This document shows positions 24,557 to 36,543 of a stretch of DNA of 64,000 bases, piece by piece. Both the position numbers and the translations under genes were made by a program. The stretch is taken from NCBI GenBank assembly GCA_034766995.1, contig CM068313.1:9781083-9845082 (forward strand). The letters run 5' to 3'. How positions within the stretch are numbered: the first letter of the stretch is position 1; each line of letters opens with the position of its first letter. This DNA is from Acanthacorydalis orientalis (taxonomy: Eukaryota; Arthropoda; Insecta; Megaloptera; Corydalidae). The notes beneath the pieces are model-generated. The model was not told the origin of the DNA. It made no database searches and worked only from the letters and a program-made list of their open reading frames with translations.

Positions 24557-25318
24557 GACAGATCTCACCAAAAAGACGAAAACCACCAGGACAATGCTTC
24601 AGCTATATTACATACATAAAGTGTACATTTATAATTTTAATTTACAAGAATTGAATTTCGCCAATAAAATTAGCAGAAATGATATAAAATCATACAACTA
24701 ATAGCATACGTCTAGTTTGATAATAAAATTTCATATTGCTTATGCATAAAAAAATGGTTGTGGAGATGTTAAAGAAAAATGTGAAATGTTTAAATTTTAT
24801 ATATTTCACATATTCAAATAGTTTTAAAAAATAACAATGTGAAATATTTCATCCAGACTGCATGAGCAATAACTGTTAGTAATTTTTAATTAAATATGTT
24901 TACACTGATGAAGAAAATCAAAAAAATATAAACTACTATTTTTCTCTCAATAAGATAAACTGGAATTGATAGAAAATCAATACAGACAGTAAGTGTCGTG
25001 CATGGCTAGTAAGAGAATTCAATCTTCAGTTGTACCTGAAATTTTTCAGTCCATGTCTTCCAGTACCACTTAATACAAAAGTAGATCTATTTGAACTTCA
25101 ATTCCTTAGTATTCTGTTCCTCTTTCCTTTCTGTGCCCCTTTTCGTGATCCCTTTACCAAGTCTCAATCATCTACCAACTACAATTATCAACAAGCACAA
25201 TCAGCAGACTGAATACAACGAAAATAAAGGAAAACATAAAAATAATTCAAGCAAAAAAATATATTCTTGCATAAATAAATTTTTCACTCCATAATCCATA
25301 AGTAAATTCTGATGGAAA

Positions 25319-25500
25319 ATGTCCAATAATTGACTATAAATACTTTATTATCGTTACAAGCATTTCAATAGCGATGAAATCATCCACAAAACACTAATAG
25401 CACTATAACGTCATGTACATCTGCCTGAAGATGCCACACGTGCCGAAACTAATATTCGAAAACTGAAACTCAAAAGAACTATAAAGATGAAGACCACCAA
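25319..25500. repeat. Family B arm next to a family E half-copy
   Basis: At 25319-25385 is a family B left arm (TGTCCAATAATTGACTATAA, then CATTTCAATAGCGATG). It is followed by a family E right arm at 25420-25500. The plus-strand frames 25030-25212 and 25091-25294 just upstream are unrecognised and probably accidental. Confidence 0.5.
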
Positions 25501-25581
25501 GACAATGAAAGAGGTGTCATCTGGATATGGCGTTTAATATGCCACCTTGTAATATAAATTTTATTCGAAGACACAAAAAGA

Positions 25582-25586
<5 letters not shown>

Positions 25587-25644
<58 letters not shown>

Positions 25645-25675
25645 CTGTGTGTATGTATGTGTGTGTGTGTGTGCG
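25587..25675. repeat. Compound (TA)n(GT)n microsatellite
   Basis: About 40 bp of TA is followed directly by ~50 bp of interrupted GT repeats with GTATGT and GTGCGTGC variants. Confidence 0.9.
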
Positions 25676-26265
25676 TGCATGTACTTCTTAAAATAAAATA
25701 GAAATAAATGTGTAAATTTTACTTATTTAGAAATTTTAAATCGTGAGAACCGTTTAAATATGTGATACGACCCGAAACATGTAATTAACTGAAATTAAAA
25801 ATATTTGAAAACACTATTAAAAAGAATAAAAATCCGAAATATACAATTAACTATAAAAGAAAACATAATTTCATACTTTTAATAAAGAAATACTACAGAG
25901 TCTTACTGAAATAAAAATAGATTAAACTAAAAATAGTGACATCTACGAGAAGTAGCACTGGAACTAAAATTGTATTTATTTATTTATGCACTTAAAGAAT
26001 AAGAAGTGGGTAATTCATTTATATACATACATGACATGATATAACTGGAAAAAAGATCTTATATTATCCTTATCTAGGTATTTTCAATTACTCCATCCTT
26101 TTCCAGATATAGAAAAATGTACACGCCGTTCACATTTCTAACAACTTCGAATAACATTTATATTTAATAACTGTATCAGTTAGGCAGTAATTTTAATTTT
26201 TAAATCATTCAAAAAATTGTTCTTTTCCCAAATATTCTCTCTCCCTCCCTCTCTTTATACATATT

Positions 26266-26269
<4 letters not shown>

Positions 26270-26331
<62 letters not shown>
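26270..26331. repeat. (TA)31 microsatellite
   Basis: An uninterrupted TA array. The 61-codon plus-strand frame 26217-26402 is this array with flanks, not a gene. Confidence 0.9.
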
Positions 26332-26335
<4 letters not shown>

Positions 26336-26549
26336 CATGAATATAAATTTCACATTTATCCCTTGTAGAAATAAACTAGCAATATCATTAATTAAACCCT
26401 AAAACGATAACATTTCTATAAATCATTAACAATTGAATACATAATAAATGAAACAATGAGTGTATGTGCAAAAGACGGGTCCAGAATGAATTAGTATTTA
26501 AGTAAGTAAGCACATCGTTCCATGTTCGAATTAATATTCACGTAAAGCC

Positions 26550-26780
26550 AGATTAGAATCATGTCGGACGTGTAAACGGTGAATTGAATTCACGCTTGGA
26601 ACGCTCCAATGGTCTTTAGCAATCAGACAGAGTGCAAACTTGTATAAAGCCAGGCGACCTCCACCGCAGCATCATCGACTGATTACTACCTACTGCTCTT
26701 GATATCCAGATATTAATTTTGCATTATGTTCAAACACAACGACCTACACGTACTGTAGAAGAGTAACGATTGATTCTTTG
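26550..26780 (+). promoter_or_regulatory. Putative TATA-containing core promoter and short leader ORF
   Basis: This is an unusually GC-rich, repeat-free island. A TATAAAG box at 26643-26649 is followed about 25-30 bases later by CCGCAGCATCATCG, a plausible transcription start. The first downstream ATG (26726-26728) opens only a 10-codon frame, MFKHNDLHVL, ending at 26758. If the promoter is real, the exon is therefore a leader and the main coding sequence lies after an intron. No downstream coding exon was recognised in the window. Confidence 0.3.
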
Positions 26781-26890
26781 AATTTTAATTTCACTGTACG
26801 TACGGAGAGTTTTTTAAACGATTTATTAGAGGCTGGAGAAATACTTGGGTTTCATTGCGTTCAGTTTTATAATTATGAGATAAGTTAAAA

Positions 26891-26963
26891 ACTATATATG
26901 TATACGATATATATATATATATATGTATACGATATATATATATATATCGTATACATATATAGT
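26891..26963. repeat. Large palindrome in TA-rich DNA
   Basis: The outer arms ACTATATATGTATACGATAT... and their complement ending ATCGTATACATATATAGT enclose a second copy of GTATACGATATATA. This gives both a direct repeat and a near-perfect inverted repeat of ~70 bp. It should extrude as a cruciform. Confidence 0.8.
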
Positions 26964-27179
26964 GTTATTACAAGTACTGCGGAATCAATTGTTTACAACC
27001 ATTACTGGTTGCATCTATAAAAGTAATTTTCAGATATGAATAGTAAAGATAAATATTATTTTTCCTAACAACATTACAAAAGAAAAAGAAAGTATATTGG
27101 AAATAAATAAATATAAAATGTCAATAAATCAAGCATAGATATCTAGAAACAGTATTGACACAGAAATAATACGACTTTT

Positions 27180-27510
27180 TCAGTCACTCGTAAAACCACA
27201 GACTCTTTTCTGATCACAATATTCAATAACTGATACTTATTGATCATTTTTGATTTTTTAAATGTGTATTTGATGATGTTTATCAAATCTAATCTGATTA
27301 GATTTTTCAGATTAAAAAAAATGCTAGATTTTTATCTACTTTAACGTTTTAAACATAAAGGTATTGCCATTGGAATGTACATGAGCAACAACATTTTTTC
27401 ATCAAAATAAATCAAAACCATCTGATTTAAAAAAAAATTGTGGCTTGTGGAACGAGTGAAAAAATAATTTAGGAAAGTAAATTTAGCTAGAGTGAAAAAA
27501 GTATATTGTG
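27180..27510. repeat. Family B foldback repeat, complete copy
   Basis: A reversed tail (about 27180-27215, GTCACTCGTAAAACCACAGA) is followed by an arm (TCAATAACTGATACTTATTG). After a decayed centre come the right arm (GGTATTGCCATTGGAATGTA) and a forward tail ending in AATTTAGCTAGAGTG at about 27490. Confidence 0.55.
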
Positions 27511-28564
27511 ATAAAATCTTTTATTTAATATACAAACACTTTTTTAGGCTTTAATTAGTATACGAAGTTAACAAATAATAATATAGATAGATACGAGTAT
27601 GTAGAGATTTTTGTACTTAAATAAGGATGAATTCAGGACATCTTTCTTCAACCTATTCCAAAAAGTCAGTTGCTAGTAATAAAGTAAATAGTAAAGTTTT
27701 TAAAAGAGATTAAATTTATATACACAATATTATAAAATTTTAATTGGAATTAAATTAAAAAGATCAACCATTTCTGAAAATGGATAAAAATAATTAGTCG
27801 TAATTTAATAGAAATATCAAACTGAAAATACAATATTTTATTTTTAATTCGTTTAGTAGGAATGTAATTAAAATTTAATAAAAGAAAAATTAAGTAAATA
27901 TACAGAGAAAAGAAGTGAGAACATAAATTGTAATTTTTATTTACTTAAGCATTTAAATAATAAAAACTATGTAAACCATTTACATACACATTAAAAACAG
28001 GGAGATATGAATATAAATCTAATAGTTAACATTTGAAATGAACTGAAAATTTAAAATGAGATAAAAAACTTATATTTTTAATATCGAAATCTAATTTTAA
28101 CAGTTTTTTCATAAAAAAATGTTCGCATAACTGCCGAAAACTCAAACGTGGATTACATTTTTCTATGTGAAAATATATATTGTACAAATGAGTGGGAAGA
28201 TGAAAAATTCTCCCTAATAACAATATATTATCCACACATATTAATTTCACAATGATGTCATGTAACTTGAATTACAATTCAAATAATGTACGTTATAAAT
28301 TAGTTTATCGTTCAAATGTCTAGATAACGTTACGAATCGAATACGCGGTTTTACATTGACAAAGTTACAAGTTCGCCACAAAGTTTAACTTCCTTATTAT
28401 TATTTATTGTTTAGCGCTATATTGCTTCGATGTCAAGAGTCGATTTTAATTCTTCAAGTTGAACGTACGCTTTGTGTAATATATTAAAAATGAAACACAC
28501 AAATTGTTTTATGATAAGCTGGAAATGTTCATAGAACGTTATGTATTTATGTATGTATGTGTGT

Positions 28565-28569
28565 ATATA

Positions 28570-28652
<83 letters not shown>
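28565..28652. repeat. Interrupted (TA)n array bordering the family B tandem array
   Basis: About 88 bp of TA with GTATATGTATA interruptions, ending just before the ~515-bp tandem array begins. Confidence 0.9.
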
Positions 28653-28659
<7 letters not shown>

Positions 28660-28661
<2 letters not shown>

Positions 28662-30800
28662 ATATTAACCATTTGATAGACAAATTATTAAACTTTATTT
28701 ACTGAAAAAAATGGCAATGTACAAAATTCAACTAAGAATTAATAAAAGTTAGTCGACAGGTAATATTTATTTAATAAATACGCTCGAAAATTGAACAAAC
28801 TACAATTATAATTATAGAACGATTGCTTTTTCAATGAAATTTTCAATAATAGACAAGTATATAAAATTAATTGCAATTGAATTTAACTACATAAAAAGTT
28901 TCAAATAACTAAATGTTCAATAACTGATTGTAGAGTATCTTTTTGCTTCAAAGTATTTCGATAGCGATTCTATTATTTTCAGAGAGGTACAATATTTTTT
29001 TCTGTACGTTAGATTTCTGTTCTTAAGCGCTCTAAAGATGATTAGATCACCATCGAAATGCGCATACGTCACAATCAAAACTTATCAATAATGACTTATT
29101 GTTTATTTGTGATTAGAACTTTTTTTATGGTTTTTCTAGCGAAAAATAAATACATTTGTCAAAGAGAATGTAGCCACATTGCTCAGGACTGTGAATTAAA
29201 TCAAAATTATTCCCCATTCAACTGATAAAACAATAACTAACATTATTTATTGAAAAAAAATATACATAATTTAATTAAAATTTAGTAATGGGCAATAAAA
29301 CTGAATAAATTGCATTTTTAATCTTAAAATATTGTCTTTTTCCAACAAAATTATAGAAAATAAATGACCGTATAGAATTAATTTCAATACAAATTTAATT
29401 TTAAATCTGTTTTTTTTTATCAAAAATGTCCAATAATTGATTATTGATCATTATGTATAATTACTTACACGCATTTCAATAGTGATGTCATCATCCTCAG
29501 ATTTTTCTGTATAATATCAGTTTGAGAATGAATGGCATCGAAATGCGCATAAAACACAATCAAAAATGATTTAATATTTTATTGTACAATTGAGATCAGA
29601 GATATTTTATAGTTTGTGGAGTGAGATAATAATTCATTTGTGAAACAGAATTTGATGCAATTCCACGACTGCGTTGTGAATTTAAACTTATTATAAAGAA
29701 TTATTCCCTATTCAATTGATGGAAAAATTGATTACAAGTTATTTTTTGAAACAAATCTACAAAATTTAATTAGAAATTAATAACATTTATTAACAGAGAA
29801 CACATTTTTAATAATCTCGCTTGTAAATTGATCAAATTATATTTTTAATAATAAAATGTTTCTTTTCTTCAATGAAATTATCGCAAGTAATTAAGAGTAT
29901 AAAATTAATTTCTACAGAAATTTAAATACAGTTGTTTTTATCCATAATGTTCAATAATTGATTCTTGATAATTTTTAATCATTTGCTTTACACATTTTGG
30001 TAGAGATACCATCATCCTTATTTTCCTATAACTTAGCAGACTGAAGATGATGGTATTACCATCTAAATTGGCATAAGAAGTAATAAAAAATGATCATTAA
30101 TCTTTTATTGGACAATTGAAATCACAACATTTTTATAGTTTGTGGGATGAGAGAAAAATTCATCTGTGAAAAAGAATTTAACTACAGTTCCAAGATTGTA
30201 ATATGAATTAAATCAGAATTATTCCCTATTCGATTAATCGAAAAATGATTAAATAGTATTTACTGAGAAAAATGCTCGAAATTCGATTAAAAATTAATAA
30301 ACTTTATTAAAGAGTAATAATTTTTTAAAAAATCCACTTGAAAATTACACAAATTACATTTTAAATTCTAAAATATCATTTTTCAATGAAATTATGAAAA
30401 ATCAACGAGAATATAAAATTAATTTCAACGGAAATTAAATGACAATTGTTTTTTGATTATAAATGTTCAATAATTGATTGCTGCTTATACACAATTCAAT
30501 GGTAATTCCATCTTCAGATTTTTTTGTACCTTAACAGTCTGAGGATTATAGCATCTTCATAGAAATCCCTCTAAGAAAGAATCAAAAATGATCATTAATC
30601 TTTTATTGAACAATTTTCATCAGATCATCTGTGAAGTGAGAGCATAATTTGCGAAAGAACATTTAGCTGCAGTTCTAGGACTGTATTGTGAATTAAATCG
30701 GAATTATTCCGTATTTAATTAATAGAAAAATTATTAAACATTATTTATTTTAAAAAAAATACAAATTAATAAAATTTAGTAATGGACAATAAGTGTCTTA
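28660..30800 (+). repeat. Tandem array of four ~515-bp units derived from family B
   Basis: The landmark ATGTTCAATAAYTGATT occurs at about 28914, 29426, 29950 and 30464, spacing 512-524 bp. Each unit contains a palindromic part: a left arm with CATTTCGATAGYGAT, a short centre, and a right arm with CATCGAAATGCGCATA. A tail follows (TTTGTGGRRTGAGA, then AATTTAGCYACARTYC) with a linker carrying GATTATTCCCTATTC. The linker continues with a RTTATTTATTG block and AATTAGTAATRRACAATAA-like sequence. A fifth, truncated linker ends the array near 30800. Units differ at many positions, so the amplification is old. There is no coding potential. Confidence 0.8.
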
Positions 30801-31984
30801 TATACTATGTAAATTTCTGCATATTTATATTGTTACAATTTCAATAATTCCTTTTTATAAAAGCGATTTCATCTTTCATCTTTCTTATTTACTAAAAAGT
30901 CAAGTTTTGTTTTTAAAAACCAATATTACATAAAAGTTCCAATTTAATTACTAATAAAAATATTTAATGCCTTATATTATTCCTTTCGATTCAACGAATA
31001 TCAAAAATTTAATACTTTTGCGAACACTTAATACATACATTTTTATTCTTATATTTATAGATGCATTAGGTTCCAAAAATGTCTTTTATAAATATATAAA
31101 ACAGACATGAACAACCCTCCAGAATGTAGACCGGATAGTGATTTTTTATACCTAAGGGCAATTTGTCCTTTTCAAGTTGAATAAAGTAATGCAGTTTTTA
31201 TACATATTTCTCACCTGCTGTCATAAATCAACTCGGTATATTTCAAAATCTGTACATATCAAGGGTTATAATTTAAAAATAAATTAAGATAAATAAATAG
31301 AACTCTTAATTTTTTTTTTTATAAGAAAAAATATAATAATTCTTATTCGGTGTAAGATTATTTTTATTAAAAAAAACTACTCAAATCAAACAAAATCCTG
31401 ATCTAACTAAAATACAAAAGATCCAAACAAAACATGAACCAGAAAGATTTGAGAGAAAAATATTTTTATCACATCTCAGTAGTACTTGCCTGTTGTTTGT
31501 GACATTTTTAATTCATGACAAAGTTTCCTTGTTACCTATGTACAAATTGAATAAAAAATGATCCCAGTTACTTTCTACTGATATAACATTGACATAAATA
31601 CATCGCAGATGTCTAAAAAATGTATGCCTGTCACATAAGTGTAATATGTGGAGCTTTAAAATTGTATTGTAAATATTTAAGATTTATTTTGTTCGTAACG
31701 AAAAGTGACAGCCTGAAAAGAATCTGATCTCTCGACATATAATCTGATTTATTTACGACGGGTTGATATATTTTCATAATTTTATGATTTCTACCCTTTA
31801 AAAATATGTATATTTTATCAGTTATATGGATATTTTTATATATTATTTTTTTGATGTTTTAAAGTTAAATGAAAATCTATAGTTATAATGTTTCGATTTC
31901 TTGCACCAAGTTTTCAATTTTTACTAATGAATTATTATTATATTACAGGATTATTCTGTAAGGATACATTTATTTTTCTAAGAT

Positions 31985-32250
31985 ATAATGGAATTGTACC
32001 TAAATTCACTTTCATGCATAATTATTCTTTTACCCTACAAACAACAATTTTTCTTCTAATTACAACTTATTGGGAATACCATCATCTTCAGAGTGTCAAC
32101 GTGTAAAAAATCTAACTATTAAGTTAAATTTTTCTCTACTTAAATCCTATAGAGAAATATATATGAGTACGAATCAAAAATGATCTATAATCATTTCTTG
32201 AAAATTTCTGATCAGAAAGGTTTTTGTTTTTTATGAAATACTAAAATAAG
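31985..32250. repeat. Family B copy interrupted by the following mariner
   Basis: A reversed tail at 31995-32045 (CCTAAATTCACTTTCATGCA) is followed by an arm with GGGAATACCATCATCTTCAG and a mirrored arm (GAATCAAAAATGATCTATAA). The forward tail at 32215-32245 stops where the mariner begins at 32254. The plus-strand frame 31888-32106 is a reading of this repeat. Confidence 0.5.
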
Positions 32251-32253
32251 ATA

Positions 32254-33022
32254 CGAAGGTGAGATGAAAAGTTTTGGTCTAGCTGATAGATGGATCCAAA
32301 CTTTATTAATTATCTATGGTTTCGTGCAGTAACAACATTCATTAGTTTGACTATGAAGTTTCATACAATTGTCAAGAAGTTTGCAATTGGCAGTCTGCTA
32401 AAGTGAAGACGTTTGCGTCTTGTAAACAATGAAGAAAATCAAAGTACGTGTCTATTCACAACCGAAATAAAAATGACCTAGATTTTATTTTGGACGTCTG
32501 CTCCTTCGTTTTTAACTGTTAAAACACGGGCCGTGGACTTTGAACGTGACTGTATGAGCACTGAGGATGTACAACGTTCAGGCAGGCCTAAAACGGCTAT
32601 TTATGAGCAAAAGGTCTACAAAGTATACAAAATTGTATTGATCGACTATCTAATGCAGTTAGTCGAGATAGTTGTGGCTGTGGACATATTAAGAGTGAGC
32701 ACATTGCATATTATGCGAAGTTTTGGTCATAAGAAAGTTATCAGCACGATGAGTGCCGCGATTGCTCATACCAGAGCAAAACTTCAATCCTATGACCATA
32801 TCCGAGCAATACTTAACAAACTTCAAGTGCAATCCATCAGAATTTTTTCATCGATTTGTTATCATGAACGAAATTTTTTATAAGAATGGCATAAAGGCTC
32901 TTGAATATCGTTGGAATAAGTGCATTGAGTCAAAAGGAGACTATGTCGAAAATAAAATCATTTTTCACTCGATATTTTGTTGTTTTCCTTCCTAAGCTGA
33001 AAATATTTTAATCTTACTCTCA
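32254..33022 (+). mobile_element. Internally deleted mariner element with TA target duplication
   Basis: Flanked by TA at 32252-32253 and 33023-33024. The left end CGAAGGTGAGATGAAAAGTT is mirrored at the right end by AATCTTACTCTCA. The length is 769 bp, against about 1.3 kb for an intact mariner. It belongs to a different mariner lineage from the 19.3-kb relic and from family A, judging by the TIR and the transposase text. Confidence 0.85.
32429..32995 (+). pseudogene. Mariner transposase remnant lacking the catalytic core
   Basis: Starts at an ATG (MKKIKVRVYSQ). In broken frames it shows SAPSFLTVK, STEDVQRSGRPKTA (the linker after the DNA-binding domain), VPRLL-type MPRLLIPEQNFNPMTISEQY and NPSEFFHRFVIMNEIF. 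The first catalytic Asp (DETW motif) is replaced by Asn (NEIF). The sequence then jumps straight to the C-terminal NGIKALEYRWNKCIESKGDY and a stop at 32993-32995. About 150 residues, including the other two catalytic Asp, are deleted. Two overlapping open frames (32533-32883 and 32753-32995) represent its two main phases. Inactive. Confidence 0.85.
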
Positions 33023-33361
33023 TACATTATTAGTTAAATATTAGATAATTCACTGATAAGCTCTGATTCAGATGACAGAAAACAAACTTGTAAAAATACA
33101 TCAACTTATTTCAATTTATATAAAAAGAAAACTTTAAAAAGAACACAATCAATTCTAGAGAAAATTGTAAAAAAATTAAATAACACCTTAGTTGATAAGA
33201 GGAGATAAAAGAAGTCGCTGTAAAAAAACAAGCTATAAAAGTGTTAATAAAATAAAATGCTCAAACTGGAATATACATTTTTGTTTTACTCTAAAGCAAA
33301 CCGTTTTATGGATTTCTATACTGAATATATAAGTATATACAAGTATATACTGGATATATAT

Positions 33362-33410
<49 letters not shown>

Positions 33411-33412
<2 letters not shown>

Positions 33413-33583
33413 TGATTCAATTCAAACTTCCACATGAAGTTTAAAAAATCGCAAAATTAAAAAATCCTTTTATTTAGTATTTTAGTTCAATTCAATACTA
33501 AAAATACAATTGTACTAAAATATTGAATAAAAAATAAAATGATTTTTAATACTTTCATGTGAAAGTCTAAACTGAATCACTCT
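33411..33583. mobile_element. Family C palindromic MITE, copy 1
   Basis: Inserted at the end of a (TA)n run (33355-33410). The left terminus GGTGATTCAATTCAAACTTC is mirrored by the right terminus ACTTTCATGTGAAAGTCTAA plus ACTGAATCACTC. A second, inner palindrome, TAGTATTTTAGTTCAATTC against AATTGTACTAAAATATTGA, sits at the centre. With ~173 bp, no ORF and TA targets, it fits a Tc1/mariner-type MITE. Confidence 0.75.
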
Positions 33584-33589
33584 GTACAA

Positions 33590-33760
33590 GTTTCACAAAT
33601 GAATTCTTTTCTCATCTCACAAACTATAAAAGATTTCGTTCAAAAATACTCAATAAATGATTATTGATCATTTTGATTCTCATTTTCAGTGTCGGTGTAG
33701 ATACAGAAAAATAATTCGTTTGTTAAATTTAGTCAGAATTGTGTCATATCTGGGTCGTTT
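33590..33760. repeat. Family B partial copy
   Basis: A reversed tail (CAAATGAATTCTTTTCTCAT) and arm (TCAATAAATGATTATTGATC) are present. The right half is reduced to a tail fragment at 33700-33745. Confidence 0.5.
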
Positions 33761-34369
33761 TTGTGTCATATACATACAGATGTTGACCTAATCACCCATT
33801 ACTCTTTTAGAGATACAAACTGTGTTTTTTAATTGATAAAATGGTTTTCAAAAGAAATTTAACGGTTAATTTACATCCTACAATCAATGTTTACAATTTT
33901 CCTGTCATGCCATTGTTTCAGAATCAAAAAAGAGTTAAAATTAAACTTGTAAAGTTGTACATTTCATATTCACTAAATATATGTTATAGCTAGGCAATTT
34001 CTAAAAAAAATTATTAATATTTCAACACATCATTGATGCATAAATAAGTTTTAAATTAAGAATAATTTAAAACGTATCAGGTTACAGACAAATACATCCT
34101 TTTTCCTTAGTAAATCAATTTTAATTGGCCGAAAACTAACAACGTATAAAAACGTGACAATAGCAATAAAGAATATTTTATTGAAATAACCACACACATG
34201 TTTAATAGATAATTAAATAAAACTTGATACTGGCGTTTACGTCCCTATCATTAATATAAATATTGTTATGATCATCTGTGCTACATTTCATTATAGTTTC
34301 AATTACTTTTGAAAGTAAACAGAGAGGCTCGTGTTACAAATACATCAGTTGTTTTCGTTATCAATGTCA

Positions 34370-34700
34370 TCAGTATCATCAGATTCGATAATCATTGAAT
34401 GACTTGCAACTGTATAAATATTCAGCATGGTCACAGTATGACCATTGGGGTTAACCTTGTGCTCGTGGAGGCGGGATGCATGTCTAAAGGATTAGGGACG
34501 GGCTCTTGAATGTTTTATGAATGACTTGTTGATGCTGCTATTCCGCACTGCAGACTCAGCTTGACCTGTTTTTTTCACTGTCACGACGATTCGACTCGAT
34601 TTTTTTTATATATACGTTCATATTTGTATTTGATTGATTCGATTTGACAGTGAAACAACAAACAGGAACTTTAAACCATCACGGTGTTCGTGTCTTATTT
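34370..34700. promoter_or_regulatory. GC-richer unique island with palindromic TGACCA-type site
   Basis: ATGGTCA CAGTA TGACCAT (34427-34445) is a perfect 7-bp inverted repeat with a 5-bp spacer. Its half-sites resemble nuclear-receptor half-sites. A CAAGGTTAACC-type motif lies on the minus strand at about 34449-34460, and a TATAAATA box at 34413-34420. The island is repeat-free and stands out in base composition. A promoter or enhancer is possible; no gene body was recognised next to it. Confidence 0.3.
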
Positions 34701-35019
34701 ATAATGAACAAGTTTAATAGAGGACTCTTCTTAATTGAAACGGAACGATCTTTTGATTTGTCAAGGTTTAAAAACAATCTTTCGATTGTTTGATTTTGTA
34801 TTGTTTTTTAACATTTTTGAAATGAAGTATTATTAATCATCATCAAAGAAAACAAATGTCAGTTTTTTTTTTAAAAAAAAACTACTTTTTGTGAATACAC
34901 ATTTCAACCTCTTCTGTAACCATTCTCTGTTTTTGAAAATACATACTATGAAATTTTTTATAATAGAAAAAGTCATATAAATTTTACTTTAAAAAAAAAT
35001 AAGTAAAATATTTATAAAA

Positions 35020-36010
35020 TGTAGGCAGTTCAACCGGTAGATGTTCCTTTTTTCTATTGAGAATTAAAAGGTATTGTGTAAAAAAATGAAAAAAATCAGC
35101 AAAAATAGAAAAATAATATTTTCTACATTTTTTAAATTAAATTTGGATATTTATAGAAAATCTCTTTTCCTCAAGGGCCGATAAACTATTAGTAACACCT
35201 GGAAATACTTGCAACAGATCAAATTTTTACTCACCCCACAAACCACAACAACATTTCTGAATGTCATAAATGTTCAATAATTTATTTTTGATTATTGTTT
35301 TACGCATTTCAATTGCATCGCTATCATCTTCAACAAGTTAAATATGCAAAAAAATAAGATTTTTCTTTACACTAGCACATAAGTAAAAATAAAAAAATAT
35401 CAATAGTTTAGAATTCTAGTTAAAACTTGATTAGAAGAGCAACATATAAAGTATACAAATTAGATAAAAAAAAGATTAGGGTTTTATTTGAAAAGAAGTA
35501 CATTAAAAGAATATTTGTTACAATTTGTTTACTTAAAACAAAAAATTTTCAAACAATCTTTTTAATGTATAAAGTTCTTTACATTTCTAAAAACTAATGT
35601 ATCCTGGAATAAATCTTGATCTTTGTTGGAAAATAGCCAACAGAATAATATTATACTCTTTGAAAAAAAGAACTATATGACCTACATTTTTAAGATTTGA
35701 TAAGTATTCTCATAAAAATACAATCTTAATGTTTCTTTAAAAAAAAAGAAAGTCAAATTTTGTATATGTCTATTGAAGTATTGACTATATTGGTGTCTGA
35801 TAAATGAAGGAACCTTCTCAAGTCTAGAAATCCATCTCTGACTTGAGAAACGCATGAAAAAATCTTTGCTCTACTTTAGCATTCTGAGTATGATAGATCG
35901 AAATCCTCATGAGTAACATTTAAAATGATTAATACTGACTTGTTCAACATTGTAGATTAGAAAATAATTATTATTTGTGAAGAATGAAAAATAATTTATA
36001 AGAGTATTTT
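35020..36010. other. AT-rich DNA with family B and satellite fragments
   Basis: A single block at 35090-35150 (TTTTCTACATTTTTTAAATT) is related to the 16-kb tandem repeat. Family B pieces lie at 35225-35345 (reversed tail and arm with GCATTTCAATTGCATCG) and at about 35840-36000. No gene. Confidence 0.4.
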
Positions 36011-36543
36011 TTTCATTTTATTAACATGAAATATTTTTTTTAATTAAAACATCAAATACTAATTTATTCCTTAAATAAAAATAATAATACACACCAACCA
36101 ATATATTCTTTTTATAGATTTCTATGTATTATTGTCGTATAAATAATACAAAGAAATATAAAAAGAAACAGACAAAAGAATAAAACTTTCCAAGAATAAA
36201 ATAGACAGTTTTTTCCTCAAATTAAATATTTACGTTTTAACAGAACACTTTAGATTTCTTCCCATAAATAGAGAATAAAGCAATTCTCATTATTCAAATT
36301 CATAGAAGCGAAACTTTGAAGATATTTAATGTTTCGGTATACAAATGTCCGCAAACAATAATATGGGAAGTATGCATATGGCACTTAAAGAGAAAGATAG
36401 AACAGTGAATAATCAAATACTAAAGATGAAATCTGACAATATCAACATTACACGAATGAGTGTGTGGGTATGTATGTATGTATGCGCATATACAAAATAT
36501 AAGTTTATCATATAACGAGGATCACAATAAATCACCCTTCTGG

